Origin: an uncultured Prevotellaceae bacterium
Lineage (GTDB): Bacteria > Bacteroidota > Bacteroidia > Bacteroidales > Bacteroidaceae
Direction of reading: 5' to 3'
DNA length: 60,124 nt
Assembly: GCA_902800495.1 (NCBI GenBank)
Contig: CADCET010000015.1
Coordinates: 1-60,124, forward strand
Both the position numbers and the translations under genes were made by a program. Shown here one piece after another: positions 1 to 8,131 of the stretch. Each line of letters starts with the position of its first letter. The first letter of the stretch is position 1. Under the pieces are notes generated by a model. That model was not told the origin of the DNA. It searched no databases and was given only the letters and a program-made list of their open reading frames with translations.

Positions 1-1
1 C

Positions 2-328
2 TGCCAGGGACAGCCTGTGAAGCTGGACGGTCTGGGCACGTTCTACCCGACGATCGAGAACAAGCTGCTGGGCTCGTACACCGTAGAGGGCTACTCGCCT
101 CAGGAGCACATCAAGGGCGTACACCTGCGTTTCCGTCCTGAGAACGCCCGCGGTGAGGAGCTGACGTCGCGCGAGCTGAAGGACAAGTGCGTCTTCGAGA
201 TGAACGACCTGATTGTGACGAAGCACAAGACGGTCGGCGGCAAGGACAGAATCTACCAGGAGCGCACGCCGCTGAAGACCTACGGCATCAGTCAGGCGGA
301 GCCCGATCCAGACGATCCAGAGCCCTAA
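2..328 (+). CDS. HU-family DNA-binding protein, 5' end cut off
   Basis: Reading frame open from base 2, so the start codon lies before the window; the GTG at 17 is internal because the upstream codons (C-Q-G-Q-P) continue the family pattern GQPVKLDGLGTFYP. The visible 109 residues match the C-terminal part of the Bacteroidota HU-like/viral-type histone-like proteins: a GxxVxLxGLGxF segment, the long beta-arm region around ENARGEEL, and a Pro/Asp/Glu-rich tail (EPDPDDPEP). Such proteins bind DNA non-specifically or bend it in the nucleoid. The next gene is uvrD after about 150 bases containing small hairpins and a terminator-promoter element. Family call is good; exact paralogue unknown. Confidence 0.8.
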   Translation, partial: CQGQPVKLDGLGTFYPTIENKLLGSYTVEGYSPQEHIKGVHLRFRPENARGEELTSRELKDKCVFEMNDLIVTKHKTVGGKDRIYQERTPLKTYGISQAEPDPDDPEP

Positions 329-422
329 GGGAAAATTCTTCGCAAGCGAAGCGAGCAAAGCTCGAGCGGAAAAATTGAAGTTTGGAAGGCGTTGCAAGGC
401 GCCGAGCGGACAATTAGAGTTG
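329..422. other. Short non-coding spacer with hairpins after HU gene
   Basis: The spacer contains several short hairpins: CTTCGC-AA-GCGAAG, GAGC-AAA-GCTC and GGCG-TTGCAA-GGCGCC. No long T-run follows any of them here; the clear terminator is in the next element. No convincing coding potential was seen. Confidence 0.4.
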
Positions 423-473
423 AAAAAGTCCCTGAAAGTGTTGATGCTTTCGGGGATTTTTTGTACCTTTGCA
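423..473 (+). promoter_or_regulatory. Combined terminator-promoter element, copy A (uvrD)
   Basis: A 9-bp stem (CCCTGAAAG with CTTTCGGGG, 8-base loop) followed by ATTTTTT looks like an intrinsic terminator for the upstream HU gene. The TTG in its loop (441-443) is 20 bases before TACCTTTG (464-471), the Bacteroidota -7 box, so the same 51 bases also look like the uvrD promoter. An almost identical copy lies at 25713-25763; the only difference keeps the stem paired (U-G instead of U-A). Confidence 0.75.
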
Positions 474-478
474 CGGCT

Positions 479-2839
479 ATGACAGAAACGACATTACTTG
501 AAGAACTGAATGAGAGCCAGCGCGAGGCGGTGCTGTTCTGCGACGGGCCGTCGCTGGTGATTGCCGGCGCAGGCTCGGGCAAGACGCGCGTGCTGACGTA
601 TAAGATAGCATGGCTGCTGGAGCAGGGACTGAAACCGTGGGAGATTCTGGCGCTGACGTTTACCAATAAGGCGGCACGCGAGATGAAGGACCGCATAGGC
701 CGGCTGGTGGGTGAGGAGCGGGCACGCTACTTACAGATGGGCACGTTCCACTCGGTGTTCTCGCGCATACTGCGTGCAGAGGCCGACAAGATAGGTTTTA
801 ACGCCAACTTCACGATATACGACCAGACGGACGCCCGCTCGCTGGTGAAGGCCATCATCAAGGAGATGGGGCTCGACGACAAGGTGTATAAGCCGGCATC
901 GGTGGCCGACCGCATCTCGATGGCTAAGAACCACCTGATACTGGCGGGGCAGTATGGCCAGACGGCCTGGGCGCGCGACGATGCCAGCAGCAAGCGTCCG
1001 CAGATAACGAACATCTATGGGCGTTATGCCGAGCGCTGCCGTCAGGCTAACGCGATGGACTTTGACGACCTGCTGGTGCAGACGTATGTGTTGTTCCAGA
1101 ATCATGAAGACGTCAGGCGGAAATATGCTGAACGGTTCCAGTTTGTGCTGGTCGACGAGTATCAGGACACGAACTTCGCACAGCAGGCCATCGTGCTGCA
1201 ACTGACCCGTGAGCGCCAGCGCGTCTGCGTGGTCGGCGACGATGCCCAGAGCATCTACAGCTTCCGTGGTGCGAATATCGACAACATTCTGAATTTCCGT
1301 TCTAATTATGACAACGTCCGTCTGTTCAAGCTGGAGCGCAACTACCGTTCGACGCAGATGATTGTGCAGGCGGCAAACTCGCTCATACGCAAGAACGAGC
1401 GGCAGATACCGAAGGACGTCTACAGCCGCAACGAAACGGGTGAGCGGGTGACGCTGAAGCCAGCGTACTCTGACCGCGAGGAGGCACTCATCGTCTGTCA
1501 GGACATCAAGCGCATACGGCGTGAGGACCGCTGCGGATGGAGCGACTTCGCCATTCTCTACCGTACGAACTCGCAGAGCCGCTCGTTTGAGGAACAGATG
1601 CGCAAGGACAATATTCCCTACCGCATCTACGGCGGTCTGTCGTTCTATCAGCGCAAGGAGATCAAGGACGTGATAGCCTACTTCCGACTGGTGGCGAACC
1701 CTGACGACGAGGAGGCTTTCAAGCGTATTGTGAACTATCCCGCACGTGGCATCGGCGACACGACAGTAGGGAAAATCATACAGACGGCGCAAACCTATGG
1801 CGTCAGCCTCTGGCAGGTCATCAAGGAGCCGGTGCTGTTTCCGACGGGTGTCAGCAAGGGCACACAGGCGAAGCTTCAGGCCTTCCGCGAGCTGATAGAG
1901 GGCTGGATAGGACGACTGACGACGGAGGACGCCTACGTGCTGGGTCACGACATCATTATGTCGAGCGGCATCAGCAAGGATATCTACAGCAGTCGCAACC
2001 CAGAGGACATTGCGCGCCAGGAGAACCTGGAGGAGTTTCTCGGCGGTATGCAGGACTTTGTGGAGAGCCGCCGCGAGGAGGACATGGGCGGACAGGTGTT
2101 TCTGACGGACTTCCTGCAGGAGGTGGCGCTACTGACCGATCTGGATAGCGACGAGGGCGACGCTAACGACAAGGTGACGCTGATGACCATCCACTCGGCC
2201 AAGGGCCTGGAGTTCCCGACGGTTTTTGTCGTAGGATTAGAGGAGAACATCTTCCCCTCGCCGATGTCTACGGGCTCGATGCGCGAGTTAGAAGAGGAGC
2301 GCCGACTGCTCTACGTGGCCATCACGCGAGCCGGGAAACATTGCATCCTGACGTGTGCGCAGAACCGTTTCCGCTACGGACGGATGGAGTATGACACGCC
2401 GTCGCGATTCATCAAGGATTTTGACCCGCAGCTCATCAGGGTGGAGTCAGAGAAAGGGGGCGACGACGACACCTACACCCGCAGCTACCGCCAGACGACG
2501 AGCCGTGGCAGCGACTGGATGCAGAACCCGCGCCCCGTGGCCACGCAGTTCAAGGCCGACCCCAAGCCCCGTATGGTGGCCCCCCCAAGGCCGGAGAAAC
2601 CCGTCGACCCGTTTGGCCCGAACTTCAAGCGTGTGTATCAGGCTACGGCTCCCCGCCAGACGTCTGCGGAGGGTGGGGCGTTGCAGGAAGGCTGCATGAT
2701 TGAGCACCAACGCTTCGGCATCGGCCGTGTGGTCAGGATAGAGGGGACGGGTGAAAATCAAAAAGCAACTGTAGAGTTCAAGAATACAGGAACTAAACAG
2801 TTGCTATTGAAGTTTGCTCGTTACAAGATCATCTCATAG
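479..2839 (+). CDS. uvrD: UvrD/PcrA-type 3'-5' DNA helicase
   Basis: 786-residue superfamily 1A helicase. Walker A GAGSGKT at residues 30-36, motif II VDEYQDTN near 224, motif III VVGDDAQSIYSFRGA, motif IV NYRST, motif V MTIHSAKGLEFP and motif VI LLYVAITRA are all present. The C-terminal GCMIEHQRFGIGRVV segment is the Tudor-like RNA-polymerase/DNA-binding tail of PcrA/UvrD. It unwinds DNA in nucleotide-excision and mismatch repair. The open frame runs upstream to 392, but ATG 479 is chosen: it is only 7 bases after the -7 box and begins the conserved LNESQREAV region. The stop overlaps by 6 bases a small ORF on the other strand. Confidence 0.95.
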   Translation: MTETTLLEELNESQREAVLFCDGPSLVIAGAGSGKTRVLTYKIAWLLEQGLKPWEILALTFTNKAAREMKDRIGRLVGEERARYLQMGTFHSVFSRILRAEADKIGFNANFTIYDQTDARSLVKAIIKEMGLDDKVYKPASVADRISMAKNHLILAGQYGQTAWARDDASSKRPQITNIYGRYAERCRQANAMDFDDLLVQTYVLFQNHEDVRRKYAERFQFVLVDEYQDTNFAQQAIVLQLTRERQRVCVVGDDAQSIYSFRGANIDNILNFRSNYDNVRLFKLERNYRSTQMIVQAANSLIRKNERQIPKDVYSRNETGERVTLKPAYSDREEALIVCQDIKRIRREDRCGWSDFAILYRTNSQSRSFEEQMRKDNIPYRIYGGLSFYQRKEIKDVIAYFRLVANPDDEEAFKRIVNYPARGIGDTTVGKIIQTAQTYGVSLWQVIKEPVLFPTGVSKGTQAKLQAFRELIEGWIGRLTTEDAYVLGHDIIMSSGISKDIYSSRNPEDIARQENLEEFLGGMQDFVESRREEDMGGQVFLTDFLQEVALLTDLDSDEGDANDKVTLMTIHSAKGLEFPTVFVVGLEENIFPSPMSTGSMRELEEERRLLYVAITRAGKHCILTCAQNRFRYGRMEYDTPSRFIKDFDPQLIRVESEKGGDDDTYTRSYRQTTSRGSDWMQNPRPVATQFKADPKPRMVAPPRPEKPVDPFGPNFKRVYQATAPRQTSAEGGALQEGCMIEHQRFGIGRVVRIEGTGENQKATVEFKNTGTKQLLLKFARYKIIS

Positions 2840-2965
2840 AGCCTCGTCGTCGGGCTTTTCGATATGGCGCTTCTGCTGACTGGGCAGGTGCGCCTTTTTT
2901 CGCAGCCAGGCAGCCTTGCGGGCTTCGTACTCCTGCTGGTGGGTCTCTAAATAGCCGTCGGCCAT
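2834..2965 (-). CDS. Small basic/acidic conserved-looking protein, 43 aa
   Basis: Short ORF reading MADGYLETHQQEYEAR, then a Lys/Arg-rich stretch (KAAWLRKKAHLP) and an acidic end (KPDDEAL). It lies 9 bases downstream of the DUF4270 gene on the same strand and runs 6 bases into the uvrD stop on the opposite strand. From memory, very similar 40-45 residue proteins occur in other Bacteroidales, but this was not checked. The helix-forming composition and a clean ATG support a real gene. Function unknown. Confidence 0.55.
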   Translation of the reverse strand: MADGYLETHQQEYEARKAAWLRKKAHLPSQQKRHIEKPDDEAL

Positions 2966-2974
2966 AGCTGTAGG

Positions 2975-4456
2975 TTATTGTTTGAACTTACCGTAGACGA
3001 TGTTCAGGTTGATGGGGTTATGCTGGTTCCGGCTGCCGCCCACTAACTTCGTACTGGCAATGCCCACATAGTGCTCGATGCCGGTAACGGTGGCTGTGGT
3101 CGACGATGTGCTGCTCCACTTCAGCTGGACGGGTACGAGGAACACCTTGTTCCAGTTAGGCGACAGAGTGCCACCAGCCTTCTTCACGTCGTACATCTTC
3201 TTGATGAGGTTCGAAATGTTGGAGAAGGTGTACTGGTTAGCAGAACCGTTGCCTACGGCATAGGTCGTGTAATAGCTGAGGATATTGTCGGCCAGACGCT
3301 TCATCTCGAAGAACGAATTCAGACTGTCTGCCGGCACCATCAGCACGTAGGGCGGAACAGACAGGGAGTTATCCTTTATGGGGTTGTTGATGCGCTGGAA
3401 GCTGACTTTAGCCGTCATGATGGAGTCGTTCTCATGGCCCCGGTAGATGTCTTCGATAGGCAGCGTCACCTCGGTATAGAGACCTGCGGGAGCCTTCAGA
3501 TATGTACAGGTATCGATGGTGGCCATAAACTCCAGAATCTCTTTCTCATTGTCAATCTTCGTTGTCTGTAACACTTCCTCGGTGCCGGCAAAGAAACTGG
3601 AGAAGGTCACGATACTGTCCTTGCTGTTCTTGCCACGATAGTAGAATCGCAGGGCCATGTCGGGCACTTCGGTGTAGACGCCCTCGCCATCGCTTACTGC
3701 GACGTAGAAGCCTGGACAGACGTTGTGGGTAAAGGTGTAGGGGTTTTTGAAGTACTCGGGGTGGCGGTAGTACTGCTGCATGAGGTAGGTGCCGTAATTG
3801 TTATAGACGGTGCCGTCCTTGGCAGTATACGGCTGGTTCATCTTAAAGACGATGCAGTCGTAGTAAGTGGACTTTGCACGCAGACTGTCGGCCACGGTCT
3901 GGTCTTTATAAGAGACCATCTTGTCGACAACCAGTCCGCCCTGGCGTATTTTCCCCTCCTTGACGGGGTCGTAGTTGGAATAGTATTTGGCACCCTCTTC
4001 CAACGGTTCCGACAGTTCCGACAGTCTGACCTTCAATGCGGCCAGCGTATCGGTAATGCCCGTCGGCGTGTTCATGTAGAGTTCTATCTGGCAGGAATCG
4101 GCACCGGCAACGGTGGTGTAATCGGTATCACCCGGACGCTTGATCTTGCGGAGGCTGGTGACCTTGCTCTCGCTCGTCAGGGTGTAGTTGTCGAGAACGT
4201 TGAACTGTGTCATCAGTTGGCTGGTGACGTATGCGCCCGTCTCCGGGTCCTTGACTCTGCCCAAGTAGCAATAGCTACTCCTGAGCAGGACGGAGTCTGC
4301 CAGGACGGAGCGTGTGGTTACCTGATAGTCTGTGGCACTAATTTCCAGTTTGTCGGCCTCTTGGGTCAGCGTGTTTCCAAAATCGAAGGTGTCGTCACTA
4401 CATGCAGCGAATGATAGCGCGGTAAGCATCATTGCTGTCAGCAATTTCTTGTTCAT
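2975..4456 (-). CDS. DUF4270 family lipoprotein
   Basis: 493 residues with a lipoprotein signal peptide (MNKKLLTAMMLTALSFAAC; lipid Cys at 19, followed by SDD, which fits export to the surface or outer membrane in Bacteroidota). The body matches the DUF4270 pattern: TRSVLADSVLLRSSYCYLGRVKDPETG near the start, a long beta-rich middle, and a C-terminal strand ending LNIVYGKFKQ typical of the family. DUF4270 proteins have no settled function. It is 17 bases downstream of the GT5-like gene, probably in one transcript with it, as seen in related genomes. Confidence 0.85.
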   Translation of the reverse strand: MNKKLLTAMMLTALSFAACSDDTFDFGNTLTQEADKLEISATDYQVTTRSVLADSVLLRSSYCYLGRVKDPETGAYVTSQLMTQFNVLDNYTLTSESKVTSLRKIKRPGDTDYTTVAGADSCQIELYMNTPTGITDTLAALKVRLSELSEPLEEGAKYYSNYDPVKEGKIRQGGLVVDKMVSYKDQTVADSLRAKSTYYDCIVFKMNQPYTAKDGTVYNNYGTYLMQQYYRHPEYFKNPYTFTHNVCPGFYVAVSDGEGVYTEVPDMALRFYYRGKNSKDSIVTFSSFFAGTEEVLQTTKIDNEKEILEFMATIDTCTYLKAPAGLYTEVTLPIEDIYRGHENDSIMTAKVSFQRINNPIKDNSLSVPPYVLMVPADSLNSFFEMKRLADNILSYYTTYAVGNGSANQYTFSNISNLIKKMYDVKKAGGTLSPNWNKVFLVPVQLKWSSTSSTTATVTGIEHYVGIASTKLVGGSRNQHNPINLNIVYGKFKQ

Positions 4457-4473
4457 CTTTTAAATGTGTGTTT

Positions 4474-5286
4474 TTAATCCTCTTCGGGACAAATCTGGTT
4501 GTAGAGCGTTTCGTAGCTCTCGGCAAAGTCCTCCTTATAGCCCAATACGGGAATGTTCTTTGCTGCGGCATAGCTCTCGAAGTTCTTGTCGGCATCGGGA
4601 CTGCCCATGATGACGCCGTCGCTGTAGTCGATGGCTAACTTACCCATCTCCTCGAAGTCGAAGTTGTCTTTGTAGGGAGTCAGCAGGTCGGCCGTCGTTT
4701 CGCGGAACTCCACGCACTTCTTGAAGTTGGTGCCTAAGTCGTTGGTGAGGTTCTTGGCAAAGAGCGAGGTGACAACCTTCGTGTTGGCAAACGAGGGCTC
4801 GTCCTGATAGGCCGTCTTGATGTAGAGGGGCACGACGGCACTCATCCATCCTTGGCAGTGGATGATGTCGGGCACCCAGCGCAACTTCTTTACCGTCTCA
4901 AGGACGCCGCGTGCAAAGAAAATAGCGCGTTCGCCGTTGTCGGGGTAGTCGTTGCCCATCTCGTCTTTCTCCATCTGACGTTTGGAGAAGTAGTCGTCGT
5001 TATCGATGAAGTACACCTGTACGCGGGCCTGCTGGATAGAGGCTACCTTGATAATCAGCGGGTGGTCGGTGTCGTTGATGATAAGATTCATTCCCGACAG
5101 GCGTATGACCTCGTGCAACTGGCCTCGGCGCTCGTTGATATTACCCCATTTGGGCATGAATGTACGGATTTCGTGACCCATCTCCTGTATGGCCTGTGGC
5201 AGGGCACGTCCCATCAAGGACAGTTCGGTGTCGGGTACGTATGGAGAAATCTCCTGATTGATGAATAATATCTTTTTCTTTGCCAT
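4474..5286 (-). CDS. Glycogen/starch-synthase-like GT5 N-terminal domain protein
   Basis: 270 residues, matching only the N-terminal Rossmann half of GT5 glycogen synthases (full enzymes are about 480 residues). Recognisable segments are ILFINQEISPYVPDTELS, ALPQAIQEMGHEIRTFMPKWG, RAIFFARGVLETV and PDIIHCQGWMSAVVPLYIK. The ADP-glucose-binding KxGGL motif is replaced by PDTELS, and the C-terminal GT-B domain is absent, so synthase activity is doubtful. Preceded by TACCTTTG at 5307-5314, 20 bases before the ATG. In many Bacteroidales such a short protein is annotated glycogen synthase; a binding or regulatory role is equally possible. Confidence 0.75.
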   Translation of the reverse strand: MAKKKILFINQEISPYVPDTELSLMGRALPQAIQEMGHEIRTFMPKWGNINERRGQLHEVIRLSGMNLIINDTDHPLIIKVASIQQARVQVYFIDNDDYFSKRQMEKDEMGNDYPDNGERAIFFARGVLETVKKLRWVPDIIHCQGWMSAVVPLYIKTAYQDEPSFANTKVVTSLFAKNLTNDLGTNFKKCVEFRETTADLLTPYKDNFDFEEMGKLAIDYSDGVIMGSPDADKNFESYAAAKNIPVLGYKEDFAESYETLYNQICPEED

Positions 5287-5306
5287 CTTTTGGTTTTTTA
5301 GCCTTG

Positions 5307-5314
5307 CAAAGGTA
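5307..5314 (-). promoter_or_regulatory. -7 box TACCTTTG for the GT5-like/DUF4270 operon
   Basis: Reads TACCTTTG on the minus strand, 20 bases before the ATG at 5286, matching the Bacteroidota primary-sigma -7 consensus TAnnTTTG. Confidence 0.6.
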
Positions 5315-5381
5315 CGAAAAATTTGTCAGAATCAGGTGCTTTGCGCTTTGATTTTAGTTTTTTTTGTGAAAAGCGGGCCGC

Positions 5382-6365
5382 TTAGTCGCGATAAATCCAC
5401 GATAATATGGTATTTACCCAATGTATGGAGCATCGGAACCAACGGTAGGTGCTGACGGGTTTTCCGCCAAAGCGCAGGATAAATTCACGGAAGGGATTGT
5501 GTGAGAAAGGCAGGCCGACATCAAGGAAATAGACGTGCTGGTAGCCCCGGGTGTGGGAGTCTTTCAGGACGTGCCACAACGTCAGTTCATCAGGATGGAC
5601 GATAGCAAACGACTTGCGACGGAAGGCGGTGTACCAGAGGTAGGCGTTCTGCTGGCTGTAGACAACGGCAGAACAGCCGACGATGTGGTCATGATAACGG
5701 GTGAGATAGAGTCGTCCGTGACCTTCTTGCTTGATGAGATAGAAGAATTTCTCGTCGGGGATATAGCGTTTGGGTTTCAGCCAGTGGTGGCGTTTCAGGA
5801 GCTTGAAGAACTGTCGCATGTCATCCTCGGTCTTCACCTCGTTGGTGACGACGCCTTTGTCGTACGCATTCTTGATGTGATGCTGCAGGCGTTCCGAAAT
5901 GCGCTCTTCCGGCGTGTGGCTGTGCAGCGAGTTGTGGATGCTCATCCATCTGACGGGGAAGAACTCCTGCTGTTTCAGTTCGCGGTAGGCAAACATCTTC
6001 TCGCTGAGGTTGCTGACCTCGATATACAGCACATGATAGCCGATATGTGAACGTAGCGCGTTGAGCATCTGACCGAAGAGCTCGTATTCGGAGTAGCCCT
6101 CGTGGTTGTAGGTGTAGACGCCTTCGCCCAGGATGCGGCAATGCGTATAAATATAAGGAGGTACCCACAGCGTGCGGTAACGTACGGTGGCCAGCATGTG
6201 AGCCAGGACACGCCCGTCGCTCGCCGTTGCCACCACCATATAAGGGCGTTGGCGCGGTGTCTGCTTGACTATCTCAAACAGCTGCCGGCTGTGGAAGAAG
6301 TTGCTGTTGTCCAGCTCGGGCAGGTCTTTCTGTTTGCTGATAATATGTATGACGGGCGCATTCAT
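5382..6365 (-). CDS. GNAT/FemAB-like acyltransferase
   Basis: 327 residues. The body resembles Bacteroidota proteins of the GNAT/FemAB fold: an N-terminal domain (ATASDGRVLAHMLATVRYRT, then WVPPYIYTHCRILGEG), a middle block with a long helix (ERLQHHIKNAYDKGV, KLLKRHHWLKPKR), and a second domain with GRLYLTRYHDHIVGCSAVV and AYLWYTAFRRKS like the acetyl-CoA-binding core. The substrate cannot be told. The ATG is only 4 bases after a TATCTTTG box, so the mRNA may be leaderless. No other gene on this strand is close enough to suggest a pathway. Confidence 0.65.
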   Translation of the reverse strand: MNAPVIHIISKQKDLPELDNSNFFHSRQLFEIVKQTPRQRPYMVVATASDGRVLAHMLATVRYRTLWVPPYIYTHCRILGEGVYTYNHEGYSEYELFGQMLNALRSHIGYHVLYIEVSNLSEKMFAYRELKQQEFFPVRWMSIHNSLHSHTPEERISERLQHHIKNAYDKGVVTNEVKTEDDMRQFFKLLKRHHWLKPKRYIPDEKFFYLIKQEGHGRLYLTRYHDHIVGCSAVVYSQQNAYLWYTAFRRKSFAIVHPDELTLWHVLKDSHTRGYQHVYFLDVGLPFSHNPFREFILRFGGKPVSTYRWFRCSIHWVNTILSWIYRD

Positions 6366-6369
6366 GGGG

Positions 6370-6377
6370 CAAAGATA
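6370..6377 (-). promoter_or_regulatory. -7 box TATCTTTG directly before the acyltransferase start
   Basis: Minus-strand TATCTTTG, then CCCC, then ATG. Only 4 bases separate the box from the start codon, placing the likely transcription start at or next to the ATG. Confidence 0.6.
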
Positions 6378-6426
6378 GAAAAATATTATGAATTATGGCG
6401 AATAAATTATGTTTTTTTTGTAACCC

Positions 6427-6458
6427 TTTTGCATTTCTCCCGTTTTTGTGTATCTTTG
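6427..6458 (+). promoter_or_regulatory. Promoter TTTTG-N19-TATCTTTG of the nitroreductase operon
   Basis: TTTTG at 6427-6431 and TATCTTTG at 6451-6458 are 19 bases apart, the classic Bacteroidota -33/-7 arrangement; ATG follows at 6485. Confidence 0.65.
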
Positions 6459-6484
6459 CAGCGCTTAATTAACCAAAAGGATAT

Positions 6485-7021
6485 ATGACAGACTTTAAGA
6501 ATTTGGCGCAGATGCGCCGTTCACACCGTAAATTTACTGAGCAGGAGTTGGATGCTGAGCAGGTGCGCCTGATCATGCGGGCGGCTCTGATGTCGCCTAC
6601 GTCAAAGGGTCAGCGCGCCTGGCAGTTCGTCGTGGTCGACGATAAGCAGGATATTGAGAAAATTGCTGACGCCAAGGACCTGGGGTCGCAGTTCCTGAAA
6701 GGTGCTCCGCTGGCTATCGTCGTGCTGGGCGACCCCGTTCAGAACGACTGCTGGGTGGAGGATGGTTCCATTGCTGCCATCTCGATGCAATACCAGGCCG
6801 AAGAGTTAGGACTCGGCAGTTGTTGGATACAGATGCGCGGTCGCGGACTCTCTGACGGCACGTCGGCCGATACCGTCATACGCGGCATCCTTGACATTCC
6901 CGAGAACCTCAATGTGCTCTGCGTGTTGGCTATCGGTCATAAGGCTGACGAGCGGAAACCCCAGAACGAAGACAAGCTGAAGTGGGAAAACGTTCACATC
7001 GACAAGTATCGCCATGATTAA
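6485..7021 (+). CDS. Nitroreductase family flavoprotein
   Basis: 178 residues; a compact NAD(P)H:FMN nitroreductase-fold protein. The N-terminal [18 protein letters not shown] and [16 protein letters not shown] segments hold the phosphate- and flavin-contacting Arg/Ser residues, and [14 protein letters not shown] near 110 is the usual mid-domain signature, followed by [21 protein letters not shown]. Likely reduces nitro or quinone-type compounds; the natural substrate is unknown. First gene of a three-gene run: its stop overlaps kdsC by 8 bases. Preceded by a good -33/-7 promoter. Confidence 0.85.
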   Translation: MTDFKNLAQMRRSHRKFTEQELDAEQVRLIMRAALMSPTSKGQRAWQFVVVDDKQDIEKIADAKDLGSQFLKGAPLAIVVLGDPVQNDCWVEDGSIAAISMQYQAEELGLGSCWIQMRGRGLSDGTSADTVIRGILDIPENLNVLCVLAIGHKADERKPQNEDKLKWENVHIDKYRHD

Positions 7022-7532
7022 CTACGATTTGCAACGCATCAAGGCTATTATCTTCGATGTCGATGGCGTGCTGTCGGCAGAGACCATTACGCTGGCTGCC
7101 GACGGTGAGCCGTTGCGAACGGTCAACATCAAGGACGGCTATGCCATACAGTTAGCTGTGAAGATGGGGCTGCGCATCGTCATCCTGACGGGCGGCAAAA
7201 CGGAGGCCGTCCGTTTGCGCTATGAACGTTTAGGTGTAGAGGATATCTACATGGGTTGTGCCGTGAAGGTGAAGACGTATGACGAATTCCTGCAGAAATA
7301 CCAGTTGACGGATGACGAGGTGATGTATATGGGCGACGATGTGCCCGACATCGAAATCATGCGCCGCGTGGGATGCCCTGTCTGTCCTCAGGATGCCTGT
7401 CCTGACGTGAAGGACATCAGCCTCTATGTCAGTCCCTACAGAGGGGGTTATGGCTGTGGTCGTGATGTGATTGAACAGACGCTTCGTGCCCAAGGGAAAT
7501 GGTTGAGTAATGAAAAGGCTTTCGGATGGTGA
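7014..7532 (+). CDS. kdsC: KdsC-type HAD phosphatase (KDO-8-phosphate phosphatase)
   Basis: 172 residues, the typical length of the capless C0 HAD phosphatases. Motif [11 protein letters not shown] (both Asp present), motif II ILTGG, the conserved [12 protein letters not shown] substrate loop, Lys in AVKVKTYDE and motif [14 protein letters not shown] are all present. It hydrolyses 3-deoxy-D-manno-octulosonate 8-phosphate to KDO for lipid A inner-core synthesis in the cytoplasm. Translationally coupled to the nitroreductase before it (8-base overlap) and maf after it (7-base overlap). A role on another sugar phosphate cannot be excluded. Confidence 0.85.
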   Translation: MINYDLQRIKAIIFDVDGVLSAETITLAADGEPLRTVNIKDGYAIQLAVKMGLRIVILTGGKTEAVRLRYERLGVEDIYMGCAVKVKTYDEFLQKYQLTDDEVMYMGDDVPDIEIMRRVGCPVCPQDACPDVKDISLYVSPYRGGYGCGRDVIEQTLRAQGKWLSNEKAFGW

Positions 7533-8131
7533 AAGATTATAAGATGATATTGGCCAGCAATTCGCCACGCCGGCGCGAACTGTTGGCAGGTTTGGGGGTA
7601 GACTTTGAAGTGCGTGTCCTGCCCGATATTGACGAGAGCTATCCCGCTTTCTTGCCGGCTCTGCAGACGGCAGAATACATTGCCTGTAAGAAGGCTGCGG
7701 CCTATCGTGAGGTGATGGCCGACGACGAGTTGGTCATTACTGCCGACACCGTGGTGATCGTTGGTGACGAGGTGTTGGGCAAACCTTCAGATGCTGCAGA
7801 AGCTGCCCTGATGCTCAGGAAACTGAGTGGACGGACGCATCAGGTGGTGACGGGCGTCTGCCTGACAACCTGTGAGCAGACGGTACAGTTCTCTGTCAGG
7901 ACGGACGTCACCTTCAAGCAACTGACTGACGACGAGATAGACTTCTACATAAAAAAGTACCAGCCTTTTGACAAGGCTGGCGCTTATGGCATTCAGGAGT
8001 GGATTGGCTACATTGGCTGTACGGGACTTAATGGTAGTTACTACAACGTCATGGGGTTGCCCGTACAGCGAATATATACCGAGTTGCAACAGTTTACTCG
8101 TCGGCGTAGTCTTCAAGACTGTCAGCGGTGA
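7526..8131 (+). CDS. maf: Maf-like nucleoside triphosphate pyrophosphatase
   Basis: 201 residues. [18 protein letters not shown] is the substrate-binding signature, followed by ESYP, the KKAAAYRE helix, [17 protein letters not shown] with the metal-binding Asp, [14 protein letters not shown], and [13 protein letters not shown]. Maf proteins hydrolyse non-canonical or modified nucleotides (dTTP/UTP/m5UTP type) and affect septation. The ATG at 7526 overlaps kdsC; ATG 7544 directly before ILASNSP is an alternative. The last 38 bases overlap a convergent gene on the other strand, so the C-terminal [11 protein letters not shown] tail is probably not conserved. Confidence 0.9.
   Translation: MVKDYKMILASNSPRRRELLAGLGVDFEVRVLPDIDESYPAFLPALQTAEYIACKKAAAYREVMADDELVITADTVVIVGDEVLGKPSDAAEAALMLRKLSGRTHQVVTGVCLTTCEQTVQFSVRTDVTFKQLTDDEIDFYIKKYQPFDKAGAYGIQEWIGYIGCTGLNGSYYNVMGLPVQRIYTELQQFTRRRSLQDCQR

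Noticed and set aside
731-1948. 405-residue open frame on the minus strand
   Set aside because: It lies wholly inside uvrD, whose helicase motifs are complete; the frame is a codon-bias shadow with no family motif.
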